Source: Cupriavidus gilardii
Lineage (GTDB): Bacteria; Pseudomonadota; Gammaproteobacteria; Burkholderiales; Burkholderiaceae
Assembly: GCF_008801915.1 (NCBI RefSeq)
Contig: NZ_VZOV01000016.1
Span: 1-64,000 of the forward strand
Length of the DNA stretch: 64,000 nucleotides
Direction: 5' to 3'
Positions within the stretch are counted from its first letter, which is position 1. The number at the start of each line of letters is the position of its first letter. Under the pieces are notes generated by a model. It was not told the DNA's origin. It ran no database searches and was given only the letters and a program-made list of their open reading frames with translations. This document shows, piece after piece, positions 44,650-53,535 of this stretch. The translations under genes were made by a program, and so were the position numbers.

Positions 44650-45247
44650 TTGACTAACCTCCGGCGGAAAATCCGATGCTCTCTGCCGACTTGGTCCTGC
44701 CACGCCGCAGGGGCTTCTGTCCCCCATGGTTAATATGGACGTTCCCACGGCAGGGAAGGTCAAGCATTTTTCCGGCCGCGGGCCGACCTATGGTTCGCAA
44801 GCCGCCGCGCGAGACGGTTAGTGCTCGCCCCCTACAGTTCGTCCAGCGACTAGTTACCCGCACCCGGGCGCAGCCGCACCACCAGCATCGCCGCCCACTG
44901 GATATGCGGCCAGGCCAGCGAATAGACGAATGTCTGGATCAGGGGTCCCCTTGATTTCGCCGCAATTTACCGGGGTAGCCACCCGTAGCAGCCATGCGGG
45001 TTCCAGGGTGATGCCCACCCTAAAACCCTAGTCAAATCAGTCACTTGCTGACTGGTCCTTTTCCCCTTGGTTTTGGAACGTTGACCGCCCCCGCCGCGCG
45101 GCCAAGCGCGCCCTGTGGCTGGAAGCCATTGTTTCCGCAAGATAACTAGATTTATCCGTCTTTGGTTTTCCCAAGCAACACATAAATGGCTTTTCTAACG
45201 TTAGGTATGTGCGTAAGATAGGCTGAAATGCGCCTCCGGAAACTGCC
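44650..45247. other. Non-coding region ahead of the recombination operon
   Basis: About 600 bases without a gene. It contains two dyads: CAGTCA-N5-TGACTG at 45038-45054 and the 10-bp palindrome CTAACGTTAG at 45195-45204, which is 44 bp before the start of the KfrA-like gene. They are candidates for an operator or a recombination core site. Confidence 0.5.
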
Positions 45248-46186
45248 ATGCCCCGCCTCGCCGCCACCCCCGACCAGATCCGCGCCACCGTGCTGGCCAT
45301 GCTCACCGAGGCCGGCGACGCGGCGCCGCCCACGGCCGCACGCTTTCGCCGCGTGGTGTCGGTGCGCAAGCTGCGTGACCGCCTGGGCGGCGGTGACCCT
45401 GCAACGCTGTCGCGTACGCTCAACGCGATCGAGGCCGAGGTGGTGCGCTCGGGCCTGGCCGACCTCGCCCTGCCCGAGATTCCGGTCGAGATCGCCGAAG
45501 CGATGCGCGCGCTGTGGCAGGCCGCGGTCGCGGTGCAGCTCGACGACGTGGTGCGCCTGAAGCGCGAGGCGCAAGCCACAGCCGACACCGCCGAGGCCGC
45601 CCGCGCCGAGGCCGAACTGCGGGTCGAGCTGCTGCGGGCCGAACTGAGCGAGGTGCGCGGCCAGCTCGCCGCGCGCGACACCGCGCTGGCCGTAGCGTGC
45701 GCCGCCCAGGCGGCGGCGTGCGCGCGCGCCGATGAGCAAGCCGCACGCCGGGGCGAGCTCGAGGCGGCGCTGGCGACCGCCCAGGAGCGCGCCACGGCGG
45801 GCGAGCGCACCCACACCGAGGCGATCGCCACCACCCAGGCGCGCTACGAGGCGCTGTCGAAGCAGCTCCTGCAGGAAACCGCGCACCAGCGCGACGCGGT
45901 GCGGGCCGAGCGCGCGCAACTGGCCTCCCAACTCAAATTCGCCGAGCGGCGCATCGCCGCGCTGGAAGACGAGCGCGCACGACTCGACGCCGACCTGGCC
46001 AGCGAGCGGGCCGCGCGCCAGACCGCCGCGGGCGAGGCGAGCGCACTCAAGGCCGTCACCGCCAGCCAGCGCGCCCAGCTCGACGAGCTGCTGCGTGCGA
46101 CCCTGGCCGCGGCGCCACCAGCGGCCAAGACGCGCGTGCCCAGATCGACGGGCAAGGCGGCCGCCAAGCGGACCGCCCAGTCATGA
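45248..46186 (+). CDS. KfrA/TnpT-like DNA-binding coiled-coil protein
   Basis: 312 aa. The N-terminal 90 residues resemble the KfrA DNA-binding domain (ATPDQIRATVLAMLTEAG, RKLRDRLGGGDPATLSRTL). A coiled coil of about 190 residues rich in Ala, Glu and Arg follows, and a basic tail (AKTRVPRSTGKAAAKRT). Its stop overlaps the next gene as ATGA. KfrA proteins are plasmid DNA-organising autoregulators, and TnpT of Tn4651-type transposons is a similar coiled-coil partner of a tyrosine recombinase. The pairing here suggests an accessory factor for site-specific recombination. Confidence 0.75.
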   Translation: MPRLAATPDQIRATVLAMLTEAGDAAPPTAARFRRVVSVRKLRDRLGGGDPATLSRTLNAIEAEVVRSGLADLALPEIPVEIAEAMRALWQAAVAVQLDDVVRLKREAQATADTAEAARAEAELRVELLRAELSEVRGQLAARDTALAVACAAQAAACARADEQAARRGELEAALATAQERATAGERTHTEAIATTQARYEALSKQLLQETAHQRDAVRAERAQLASQLKFAERRIAALEDERARLDADLASERAARQTAAGEASALKAVTASQRAQLDELLRATLAAAPPAAKTRVPRSTGKAAAKRTAQS

Positions 46187-47688
46187 AGCCGGCCGACTGG
46201 ATCGATACGGGCGCGGTGCCGCCGCGCCCACTGCCGGCCACCGTCGCGGCGGCCCTCGCCTACCTGGCGGAGGCACTCGGGCACCCGGTCTACGCGCACT
46301 GGACGCTGGCGCGCGTCAAGCGCCGCTATGGCTCGCTGGCCGACGCCAAGGCCGCGCAGCCGACCGTGCTCAAGCTGCTGCTGGCGCACGATGGGGCAGT
46401 CGAATACTGGGAGCGCGGGCGCCTGCGCACGGTGACGGCGGATCTGGCGCCCCGCCCGGAGACGGTCCTCGCGCGGCTGCTGCACACGCACCGGCGCCGC
46501 ATCCGGTCCACCGCCGCCTTAGCGAGCGAAGCAACGGTGCCGACCGCCGCGGAAGCGAGGGGAGCTGTCGCGGCGAACCCGTGGCTGGCCGCTTACGGCC
46601 CTGCTGACCACGCGTGGCTCACGCGCGCCGGCCGCTTCGCCCAGCCGCACGCGGCGGCCAACACGCTCGGCGCCGCCGACGATGCACAGGCGCTGGCGCT
46701 CTTCCTGCGCGACCGAACCGGGCGCTCGCCCCACACGTTGCGCGCCTATGGCGCCGAACTGCGCCGCCTGATGCGCTGGTGCGGCGCGCACGAGCTTGGG
46801 CCGCTCTCGGACCTCACGCGCCAGCGGTTGCTCGGCTACCGGCACGCGCTGCAGCACGGGGAGACCGGCAGGGAGGACGCCGCGCCGCCCTTGTCAGAAG
46901 CGACCCGCACGCGCGCGCTGGCGGTGGTGGCAAGCCTCTACGGCTACTGGTACGACACCGGCTACTTGCATGCCAATCCGGCCGCGGGCCTGTCCGCCGG
47001 CAGCCGCACCCGGGCCGGCTTCGCGCCGACGCGGCTGATCCCGCCAGCGCTGCTGGCCGCGTGCGATGCCTGGCTTGAGGCGCCGGAGTTTGCCGCCGCC
47101 AACACGACCAACACGCTGGCGGCGCAGCGGCGGCGCGCGATTTGGGCGCTGTATCGTTACGCCGGCGTGCGCCTGGCGGAACTGGCCTGGTCGACAGAGA
47201 TCGCACTGCCCCGCCTGGAGGCCGAGGCGCCCGGGCGGTGGACGCTCTATGTCTGCGGCAAGGGGCGCAAGGCACGGGCCATTCCGCTGCCGGTGCCGTG
47301 CGTGACGGTATTGCGCGCCTACCGACAAGCACGCGGCCTGCCGTCCGAGCCGCCGGCGCACGAGGCGCTGCCTGTAATCCACGGCAACAAGGGCGAAGCG
47401 CTACAGTCGGCAGGCCTGTACCGGGAGGTCAAGGCGATCTTTGCGGCCGTGGCCGATGGTCTGCAGGCGCGCGAGCCGGCGCAGGCGCTCTTACTGCGCG
47501 CGGCCTCCCCGCACTGGCTGCGCCATGCCTATGCGCGCACACTGGTGGTCGACCACCAGGTGCCGCTGCCGGCCGCCCAGGCGCTGCTCGGCCACGCCTC
47601 GGTGCAGACCACGGCGGCCTATGCCAGGACCGACCTGACGCAGTTGCGGGCCTTTGTCGATGCCACGTTTGCGGATGATGGGCCGTAG
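46183..47688 (+). CDS. Tyrosine recombinase paired with the KfrA-like protein
   Basis: 501 aa. The N-terminal 140 residues are an extra domain with no assignment. The SAM-like core-binding domain begins near 165 (DDAQALALFLRDRTGRSPHT). The catalytic residues are visible: Arg in YRYAGVRLAELAW, Lys in VCGKGRKARA, HxxR in HWLRHAYAR, His and nucleophile Tyr in LLGHASVQTTAAYART. It is coupled by ATGA to the KfrA-like gene. It is related in kind to the truncated recombinase at 20499 but is clearly a different protein. It is probably the resolvase or integrase of the element whose left end is at 44349. Confidence 0.85.
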   Translation: MKPADWIDTGAVPPRPLPATVAAALAYLAEALGHPVYAHWTLARVKRRYGSLADAKAAQPTVLKLLLAHDGAVEYWERGRLRTVTADLAPRPETVLARLLHTHRRRIRSTAALASEATVPTAAEARGAVAANPWLAAYGPADHAWLTRAGRFAQPHAAANTLGAADDAQALALFLRDRTGRSPHTLRAYGAELRRLMRWCGAHELGPLSDLTRQRLLGYRHALQHGETGREDAAPPLSEATRTRALAVVASLYGYWYDTGYLHANPAAGLSAGSRTRAGFAPTRLIPPALLAACDAWLEAPEFAAANTTNTLAAQRRRAIWALYRYAGVRLAELAWSTEIALPRLEAEAPGRWTLYVCGKGRKARAIPLPVPCVTVLRAYRQARGLPSEPPAHEALPVIHGNKGEALQSAGLYREVKAIFAAVADGLQAREPAQALLLRAASPHWLRHAYARTLVVDHQVPLPAAQALLGHASVQTTAAYARTDLTQLRAFVDATFADDGP

Positions 47689-47699
47689 CGACAGCGCGC

Positions 47700-47895
47700 G
47701 TTGCCTTGTCGCATCGCCACGGCGCGGGTCGCCAGTCCCAGCAACAGCAAAGCTGGGGCGGTCAGCTCGATTGACACCGCCAGGCAGGCCGCAGACTCCG
47801 AGGGCACCAGCGGCACCCGGTAGTCCTCGCGGAACAGGTCGAGGGCGGCATTCCAATTGGCCAGCTTGGCGATCGCCGAGTTCCAGAAGGTTGGC
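47700..47895 (-). pseudogene. DoxX-family membrane protein fragment
   Basis: The complement reads FWNSAIAKLANWNAALDLFR, EDYRVPLVPSE and an Ala/Leu-rich helix (LTAPALLLLGLATRAVAM) typical of DoxX, then diverges abruptly next to the recombinase stop. Start and C-terminal helices are missing. It looks like a chromosomal or plasmid gene cut by the right edge of the recombination module. Confidence 0.65.
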
Positions 47896-48070
47896 TTTTT
47901 CTCAGCCCGCACAGCACGACAGTTGCGTGACATCCTTGGCAGCCCTACATGTCCATGCCGTCCATCGATCCTGCCGCGAATGGAAGGTAGTCGCAAAAAG
48001 TCCGCCACATTTGGGCCAAATCGCTGACTTTGAAATGGTCGACGAACAAAGCTTCGCGCCTGACAGGGGC

Positions 48071-49996
48071 TCACACCCTCGCGGTACGTTGCGATCGCAA
48101 GTTATAGGTCACGCTGGCAACGATGATGAGGAGAATAGCCACTTGCGCGGCAATGGTTTGCACAGAGGGGTAAACGCCCAAGACATCGATACGCGGCATA
48201 GAGAGCGGCGTCACTTGCAACAGGCCAACTTTCTGCAGTGCCGCCACGCCCTTGCCAATCAGGACCACGGCAAGCACGCCAACCAAGGCGGAGCTGAACG
48301 CGAAAAATTGTCGAATCGGCAAACGCGCCGTCGATCGCAGGAGCAGAAACGCAATCACTGCCAGCACAGCAATACCGCAACCGAGTCCCGCGAGCATGTA
48401 GGCACCGTTGCCATCGGACCACAGGGCCGCGTAGAAGAGCACGGTCTCAAATACTTCCCGGTAGACCGTGACGAACGATAGCAGGAAGAGCATAAACGCC
48501 GATTTCCTGTTCAATGCCGACGACAGCTTTTCCTTCACGTACGATTGCCAGCGTCCCGCCAGACTCTTCTGGTGCATCCACATGCCGACGCCGAGTAGGA
48601 CGACCGCCGCGAAGACCGCGGAGAAGCCTTCGGTCATTTCGCGACTAGCGCCGCTCAGATCAACGACGTAGGTAGCTACCGCCCACGTCAATCCACCGGC
48701 TCCCAGCGCAGTGACCCAACCCGCGTGAACGTAGGGAAGGACGTCAGTGCGATTGGCCTTCTTGAGGAACGCCAGCATGGCTACGACTACCAACAGCGCT
48801 TCAAGCCCTTCACGAAGCAGGATCGTAAAGGCGCCAAGGAAGGTCGAGAATGCGTCATTGGCGCCTGCGAGCGCTTCCTGCGCCTCGTCCAGCCTTGACT
48901 GCAGTTGCGCTGCGATGTCATGCGCGCGCTCTGCCTGGCCATTCGCGACGGCATTTCGATAGAGTCCCATCGTCTTCTCGATGTCCAGGAAGAGAGCCTG
49001 GTTCTTGGCAGCCAACGCAGGCTCAACTGGTTCGAACCCATCAAGATATGCGGACAAAGCCAGTTGCGATGCGGCCCGCGTGTCTCCCTTGTCAAGCGCA
49101 GTGACACTTTCCTTCAGCTTTTCCTTGGCGATTGAGAGACTATCGGTGGTCGATGCGGCCAGTACGTCCGGTGAGCTTCGCAGGTATGCAAGACCATCAC
49201 GAGAGGTCTGTGCACCCACGAATTTAGCAAGTGCCGCCTCCGAGGTCTGGCTAAGCTTGTCGAGCGTGGGAACCGCCGCGCGCAGCCCCGGTTCAGCAGT
49301 CCAAAGCTTGGCGCCCGCCTGGCGGTCAGTATCTGAATAAGACAGCGTCGAAGCAAAATAGGCCAGAGCCCATCGGTCGTCTTCGGAGAGATGGGCAAAG
49401 CCCGGCATCGATGTTCCCTCCACGCCGCGCGTGATGATCTGTTGCAAGGCAAAGACGCTGCGTTCCTGCGCGCGCGCGTGGTCGGCCAGCGCAATCGGGG
49501 GCGGGTTGAGTTTCGCTGCGAGGGGGCCGTCCGCGTTACCGGATACGCCGTGGCAGGACGCACAATGGCTTTGATAGAGCTTCGCCCCGTTCTGCAAATC
49601 AGGCGCCTTGCTTGGTGCCATAGGAACCGGATAGGCTGTGAGGACGCCGCTGGCCAACTTCCGAGCCAGTTCGGCGACAGTTTCTGGCGAGGCCTTCGCT
49701 GCGATGGACAAACGCAATGCGCCAGCTTCCTTGCCTAGTTGTTCGGAGGCGGGTCCTGGCGGCAATTCGCCTAGCTGTCGCGCGACCGTCTGCGCGAACT
49801 CTTGCATCTCGGCATATTCAGCCTCATTGGTGATGCGGCCATCGTTGACTGAACCGCCATAGTCAACGGCAAGGTAGTCCAGCAATTGCCAGACTTGCTT
49901 GGCCTTGTCTTGCGTGGATAGAGGCTCGGCCAAAGCCGTCGAGACGGATAGCGCCAAGGAGACTAGAACGAGGGAGAGGATGCGCAGGGCTTGCAT
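48071..49996 (-). CDS. pbrT: PbrT, FTR1-family lead uptake protein with a cytochrome c domain
   Basis: 641 aa from MQALRI at 49996, which begins a signal peptide; the longer frame upstream is not protein-like. A periplasmic domain contains the haem motif CASCHG near residue 146 and a distal Met in TSMPGFAHL. The C-terminal half is an Ftr1-type permease with seven helices and two acidic metal motifs, REGLE (about 394) and REVFE (about 512). In C. metallidurans PbrT takes up Pb(II) and increases sensitivity without the efflux pump. A PbrR-type promoter lies just upstream but points away from pbrT. Confidence 0.9.
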   Translation of the reverse strand: MQALRILSLVLVSLALSVSTALAEPLSTQDKAKQVWQLLDYLAVDYGGSVNDGRITNEAEYAEMQEFAQTVARQLGELPPGPASEQLGKEAGALRLSIAAKASPETVAELARKLASGVLTAYPVPMAPSKAPDLQNGAKLYQSHCASCHGVSGNADGPLAAKLNPPPIALADHARAQERSVFALQQIITRGVEGTSMPGFAHLSEDDRWALAYFASTLSYSDTDRQAGAKLWTAEPGLRAAVPTLDKLSQTSEAALAKFVGAQTSRDGLAYLRSSPDVLAASTTDSLSIAKEKLKESVTALDKGDTRAASQLALSAYLDGFEPVEPALAAKNQALFLDIEKTMGLYRNAVANGQAERAHDIAAQLQSRLDEAQEALAGANDAFSTFLGAFTILLREGLEALLVVVAMLAFLKKANRTDVLPYVHAGWVTALGAGGLTWAVATYVVDLSGASREMTEGFSAVFAAVVLLGVGMWMHQKSLAGRWQSYVKEKLSSALNRKSAFMLFLLSFVTVYREVFETVLFYAALWSDGNGAYMLAGLGCGIAVLAVIAFLLLRSTARLPIRQFFAFSSALVGVLAVVLIGKGVAALQKVGLLQVTPLSMPRIDVLGVYPSVQTIAAQVAILLIIVASVTYNLRSQRTARV

Positions 49997-50106
49997 GAGG
50001 AACACGCCGGGCGGGCGGCAGTTTTCGCGGACAAATGCGAATGATTGTAATTCATATCGTTTGCGCGAGCGACCCATCTTGGTGATGGAAGTATGGGGAA
50101 TCGCGC

Positions 50107-50137
50107 TTGACTCTATAGCCGCTAGAGGGCGTAGAAA
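50107..50137 (+). promoter_or_regulatory. PbrR/CadR-type promoter, rightward
   Basis: -35 TTGACT, a 19-bp spacer and a -10 TAGAAA, with the dyad CTCTA-N7-TAGAG in the spacer. The over-long spacer with a central dyad is the mark of MerR-family activation; the sequence is that of lead/cadmium promoters. It lies between leftward pbrT and the rightward truncated PAP2 gene. Confidence 0.75.
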
Positions 50138-50413
50138 TAACAACGTTAGTCAATACTGGCGACCTACTTTGAGTCAGCGCAACACAAACCGATGGGGACT
50201 TCCGGCGGATTGCTCGTATGGGGTCGAGCCAAGTGCAGCCGCGTGCAAGATGCGGGAGGGTGCAATGCGCTTACGTGAGGTGCGCACAACTTCGGGCGAC
50301 CCTCCGCCTCGGCTTTCAGGCGTTCGCACGATTGCGAACAATAGAACCCAACGCTCCCATATCGCGAGTCCTTACCGTATGGTGGGATGCGAGGGGCGGA
50401 GGATGGTGATCCG

Positions 50414-50731
50414 ATGAGTTGGGCACTTGTTCTCTACGACTGGAGCGGCTGGAATCGAGAGATCTTCCTACTGGTCAATGAAGGCACGCCGGCAATGTTC
50501 TTGCCTTTGGCCAAGCTGTTTAGCTACCTATTGGGCAACTATTGGACCGCGCCTGTTGTCATGGGAGGCTTTTGGGTCTGGTCAAGAACAACCTCGGATG
50601 TAGATCGTTCGTTGGAGCTACAGGCTCACTTGGCACGATTTGTAGTCGCATTCGGTATGGCATTTGCTGTAGTTGGAGCATCAAAGTTTCTCTTCGATTT
50701 CCCGCGGCCGGCTGCCGTGTTCGGTCACTGA
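50414..50731 (+). CDS. PAP2-family phosphatase (PbrB-like), 3' end cut by an insertion sequence
   Basis: 105 codons. Several membrane helices and the first half of the PAP2 active-site motif are present ([15 protein letters not shown], compare KxxxxxxRP). The second and third motifs are missing because the insertion sequence begins at the stop: its TGA is the first three bases of the IS. PbrB is an undecaprenyl-pyrophosphate phosphatase that supplies phosphate to trap lead in the periplasm. Here it should be inactive. It sits downstream of a PbrR-type promoter. Confidence 0.8.
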   Translation: MSWALVLYDWSGWNREIFLLVNEGTPAMFLPLAKLFSYLLGNYWTAPVVMGGFWVWSRTTSDVDRSLELQAHLARFVVAFGMAFAVVGASKFLFDFPRPAAVFGH

Positions 50732-50779
50732 ATCGCCCCGGGTTTTGCGGAGGCTCTCACTCTTGAGAGAATGCGAGCC

Positions 50780-51109
50780 ATGAGCAAGAACAACGCAAAC
50801 AAGTTTTCCCCGGAAGTGCGCGAGCGCGCCGTGCGCCTGGTGCAGGAGTCGCGCGGCGAGTACCCGTCGCTGTGGGTGGCGGTCGAGTCCATCGCGCCCA
50901 AGATCGGCTGCTCGGCGCAGACGCTGCTGACCTGGGTCAAGCGCCACGAAGTCGACAGCGGACAGCGCGAAGGCGTCACCACCAGCGAGCGAGAACGCAT
51001 CAAGGAGTTGGAGCGGGAGAACCGAGAGCTGCGCCGCGCCAACGACATCCTGCGCACTGCCAGCGCTTTTTTCGCGCAGGCGGAGCTCGACCGCAAGCTG
51101 AAGTCGTAA
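50780..51109 (+). CDS. IS3-family transposase OrfA
   Basis: 109 aa from [10 protein letters not shown] helix-turn-helix ([20 protein letters not shown], then [19 protein letters not shown]) is followed by a leucine-zipper-like helix ([20 protein letters not shown]). It binds the inverted repeats and, alone, represses or regulates transposition. A slippery T-TTT-TTC heptamer at 51067-51073, about 36 bases before its stop, allows a -1 shift into orfB. Confidence 0.92.
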   Translation: MSKNNANKFSPEVRERAVRLVQESRGEYPSLWVAVESIAPKIGCSAQTLLTWVKRHEVDSGQREGVTTSERERIKELERENRELRRANDILRTASAFFAQAELDRKLKS

Positions 51110-52020
51110 ACACCTACATCGACCGGCACCGGGAGGTTTACGGGGTCGAGCCGATCTGCAAGGTGTTGCAGGTTGCCTCGTCGGCCTATCGGCGCCATGC
51201 CGCACGGCTGCGTGATCCGTCACGGCGCAGCGACCGTGCGCGTCGTGATGAACGGCTCATGCCGCAAGTCCAGCGAGTGTGGCAGGAGAACCATCGCGTC
51301 TACGGCGCCGACAAGGTCTGGCGGCAACTGAACCGCGAGGGCGTGACGGTTGCCCGCTGCACGGTCGAGCGATTGATGCGCGCCCAGGGACTGCAAGGTG
51401 TGCGGCGCGGCAAGCGGCTGCGAACGACCATCGCTGACGACGCCGCCAGTCGCCCGGTGGATCGCGTCAACCGGCAGTTCCGGGCCGACCGTCCCAATCA
51501 GCTCTGGGTCTCGGACTTCACCTACGTCTCGACATGGCAGGGTTGGCTGTACGTGGCCTTCGTCGTCGACGTCTACGCCAGGCGCATCGTCGGCTGGCGC
51601 GTGAGCAAATCCATGACGACGGACTTCGTGCTCGATGCGCTGGAGCAGGCCCTATACGCTCGCCAGCCTGGCAACGACGGTTCTCTGACCCACCACTCCG
51701 ATAGGGGATCGCAGTACGTCAGCATCCGCTATAGCGAACGCCTGGCCGAAGCCGGCATCGAGCCGTCGGTCGGCAGCCGTGGCGACAGTTACGACAACGC
51801 CTTGGCCGAGACGATCAATGGCTTGTACAAGGCCGAGCTGATCCATCGCCGCGCGCCTTGGAAAACCAGGGAATCCGTCGAACTGGCAACACTGGAATGG
51901 GTCGCTTGGTTCAACCATAAGCGCCTGCACTCATCCATCGGCTATATCCCGCCCGCCGAGGCTGAGGCAAACTACTACAACCAACTCGGCAAAACCGCCG
52001 ACGAGGCCGTTTTACTTTAA
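51067..52020 (+). CDS. IS3-family transposase OrfB (DDE catalytic part)
   Basis: The frame is reached by a -1 slip at the T6C heptamer and yields about 317 residues after it. The integrase core shows the catalytic triad: Asp in [10 protein letters not shown], Asp in [10 protein letters not shown], Glu in [16 protein letters not shown], with the K/Y following. The end is [16 protein letters not shown]. As the OrfAB fusion it carries out copy-out paste-in transposition. It is intact by reading, so the element may still be active. Confidence 0.92.
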   Translation, partial: FFRAGGARPQAEVVNTYIDRHREVYGVEPICKVLQVASSAYRRHAARLRDPSRRSDRARRDERLMPQVQRVWQENHRVYGADKVWRQLNREGVTVARCTVERLMRAQGLQGVRRGKRLRTTIADDAASRPVDRVNRQFRADRPNQLWVSDFTYVSTWQGWLYVAFVVDVYARRIVGWRVSKSMTTDFVLDALEQALYARQPGNDGSLTHHSDRGSQYVSIRYSERLAEAGIEPSVGSRGDSYDNALAETINGLYKAELIHRRAPWKTRESVELATLEWVAWFNHKRLHSSIGYIPPAEAEANYYNQLGKTADEAVLL

Positions 52021-52053
52021 CCAAACAGCCTCCGCGAAAACCGGGGCGATTCA

Positions 52054-52429
52054 GTTCCTCGTTGCGGCGCTGTTGCAAGTCCTCTCGGAATCCACGCTGC
52101 TTGCGCTGGAATTCGTGGGTCAGCTCGGCCACTTCGTGCTGGCGGCGCTGATGGTCAAGATCTGTGAGCACGGCCGCTTCCTTCTCGAGCTTGTCAGCCA
52201 AGGCCCTGGTCTTCCGGTCCATGTCCTGCAGTTCACGGTCGCGCGTGGAAAACTCCTGTGCAAGCCTGTTGTGGGCCTGCTTGGCTGGCAACGAGTCCGG
52301 CAGAATAAGTTCGGAATTGACTACGGCAATGCGCGCTGGCTGCGCTAGCACCGGTCCTACCGCGCACAGCATGGCGGCGGACAGCGCCGCCGCTATCAGA
52401 GTTTTCGGATGTGGGGTTGGCGTTTGCAT
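52054..52429 (-). pseudogene. Skp/OmpH-family periplasmic chaperone, 3' end cut by the IS
   Basis: 125 residues: a signal peptide (LIAAALSAAMLCAVGPVLAQ), then ARIAVVNSELIL and the long coiled-coil tentacle (FSTRDRELQDMDRKTRALAD, KLEKEAAVLTDLDHQRRQHE). Skp is about 160 aa; the C-terminal helix and last strands are replaced by IS sequence. The frame continues into the IS and stops there. Probably non-functional. Confidence 0.8.
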
Positions 52430-52680
52430 GAGCGACGGAGCCGTACCTTTTGTGAGTGTATGGCGGTTACCGGTTACTTCTCGGAGTGGCGTTTGGCATG
52501 CAGAAATTCATGGGCTCGAGTGTAGTGAAATCGAAGATGTTGCAGCACATTGGATCGGTCGGCTTGGATCCCGCGCTCGGCAGGTTATAGAGCAGTGCCG
52601 AGGCATGCCCCAATGATATGGCCGGTCGCCTTTAGCCCAGCGCCTCTCATTGGCAGCCTGTCAGCTGATATGTCGGTGCG

Positions 52681-52711
52681 ATTTGACACCATGTAGTGGC
52701 TACAGGGTCAA
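52681..52711 (-). promoter_or_regulatory. PbrR/CadR-type promoter, leftward
   Basis: On the complement: -35 TTGACC, 19 bases, -10 TCAAAT, with a CTGTAGCC...-type dyad core. It points toward the truncated Skp gene, with no intact gene directly downstream. Confidence 0.6.
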
Positions 52712-52803
52712 GACAAGGCTGCACGCATATATGCCGCCTGCTACGAACAAAGCACCCGCGCCGCACTTCAGGAGAAAAGTTCGGCAAACGCGTAGCGTTT
52801 TCC

Positions 52804-52834
52804 TTGACCCTATGGCAGCTACACAGTGCTAGAT
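52804..52834 (+). promoter_or_regulatory. PbrR/CadR-type promoter, rightward
   Basis: -35 TTGACC, a 19-bp spacer beginning CTATGGCAGC, -10 CTAGAT. It lies 93 bases from the leftward copy and points at a PAP2 remnant. Confidence 0.6.
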
Positions 52835-52864
52835 GAAGCACTAGAAGGGGCTAGCCCAAACTGG

Positions 52865-52945
52865 CGTGGACCTTGTTGGCTGGTCGCGTCTGGTCGCAGG
52901 CATGCATTTCCCGGCAGACGTTTTGGCGGCTTGGGAGGCGCACTT
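52865..52945 (+). pseudogene. C-terminal fragment of a PAP2 phosphatase
   Basis: Translation gives VGWSRLVAGMHFPADVLAAW, the third PAP2 active-site motif (SRxxxGxHxxxD). No start or first motif precedes it. It may be the lost half of the PAP2 gene at 50414 or of another copy, left behind a PbrR-type promoter. Confidence 0.7.
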
Positions 52946-53109
52946 GGGAGTCTGTGCCTTTCTGCGGGGCTATGGCAGAGGCTGCCTTGCGCGTCGGGAA
53001 CGCTTCCGCCTGCGCTGTTTGGGGTGGCGCACATGCCGCTTAGCGCCGGCGACAGGAAAGCGTTCGCTGAAGGCGGATCTGCCTGTAGTCCTTCGTGGGA
53101 TCCGCGTCC

Positions 53110-53535
53110 CTACTCTTCTCCCAACAGCTGTGGTGTCTGATGGGCTGTTTTCGTAAGGCCCTCCAGAATGCCGCAGTCCTTGGCCTCTCGCGACAGACCG
53201 CATTGACTGCGCAATTGCTTCAGGTCACGTTCCAATGCCATCAACTCTTGTATGCGGCGCGCCACGTGTCGAATGTGGCCTTCTAGCAGGACGTTGACCT
53301 CTCCACAGTCCTCGTGGGGCGCATCCTTGAGACGCAGCAAGGACCGAATCTCGTTCAGGGTCATGTCCAACGAGCGGCAATGGCGGATGAACGCCAACCG
53401 CTCAAGGTGCTGGGAAGCGTAGAGTCGGTAGTTTCCAGAGGAACGAGCCGGCGCCGGCAGTAAGCCTTCATGCTCGTAGAAGCGAATAGTCTCCACCGTG
53501 GTGCCGGCGGTTTGAGCAAGTTTGCCGATCTTCAT
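53110..53535 (-). CDS. pbrR: PbrR/CadR-type MerR-family metal regulator
   Basis: 141 aa. The MerR helix-turn-helix is clear (MKIGKLAQTAGTTVETIRFY), followed by the dimer helix. The Pb/Cd ligand Cys are visible: the helix Cys in PHEDCGEVN and two in LRSQCGLSREAKDCGIL. This three-Cys set fits PbrR and CadR. It should bind the TTGAC(T/C)-19-bp promoters at 50107, 52681, 52804, 57896 and 58628. It is the last gene of the leftward ATPase operon, overlapping the AraC gene by ATGA, whereas pbrR is usually divergent from pbrA. Confidence 0.88.
   Translation of the reverse strand: MKIGKLAQTAGTTVETIRFYEHEGLLPAPARSSGNYRLYASQHLERLAFIRHCRSLDMTLNEIRSLLRLKDAPHEDCGEVNVLLEGHIRHVARRIQELMALERDLKQLRSQCGLSREAKDCGILEGLTKTAHQTPQLLGEE

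Larger units (their letters stand above)
50729..52053 (+). mobile_element. IS3-family insertion sequence, 1325 bp
   Basis: The ends are imperfect inverted repeats of about 27 bp (TGAATCGCCCCGG, then TTTTG or TTTTC, and GCGGAGGCT), with two mismatches. Inside are orfA and orfB in overlapping frames with a DDE transposase. The flanking bases are CAC on the left and GTT on the right, so no 3- or 4-bp target duplication is seen. The two flanks are different genes, a PAP2 gene on the left and a Skp gene on the right, so DNA between them was lost or rearranged. Confidence 0.92.

Noticed and set aside
45420..45834. Long frames on both strands across the KfrA-like gene
   Set aside because: GC-rich shadow frames full of Arg, Ala and Ser; the rightward 312-aa frame has the DNA-binding and coiled-coil pattern and the ATGA overlap.
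50872..51066. The part of the orfB frame before the slippery site as an independent gene start
   Set aside because: It is out of phase with orfA and encodes nothing recognisable; orfB is reached by -1 frameshift at 51067.
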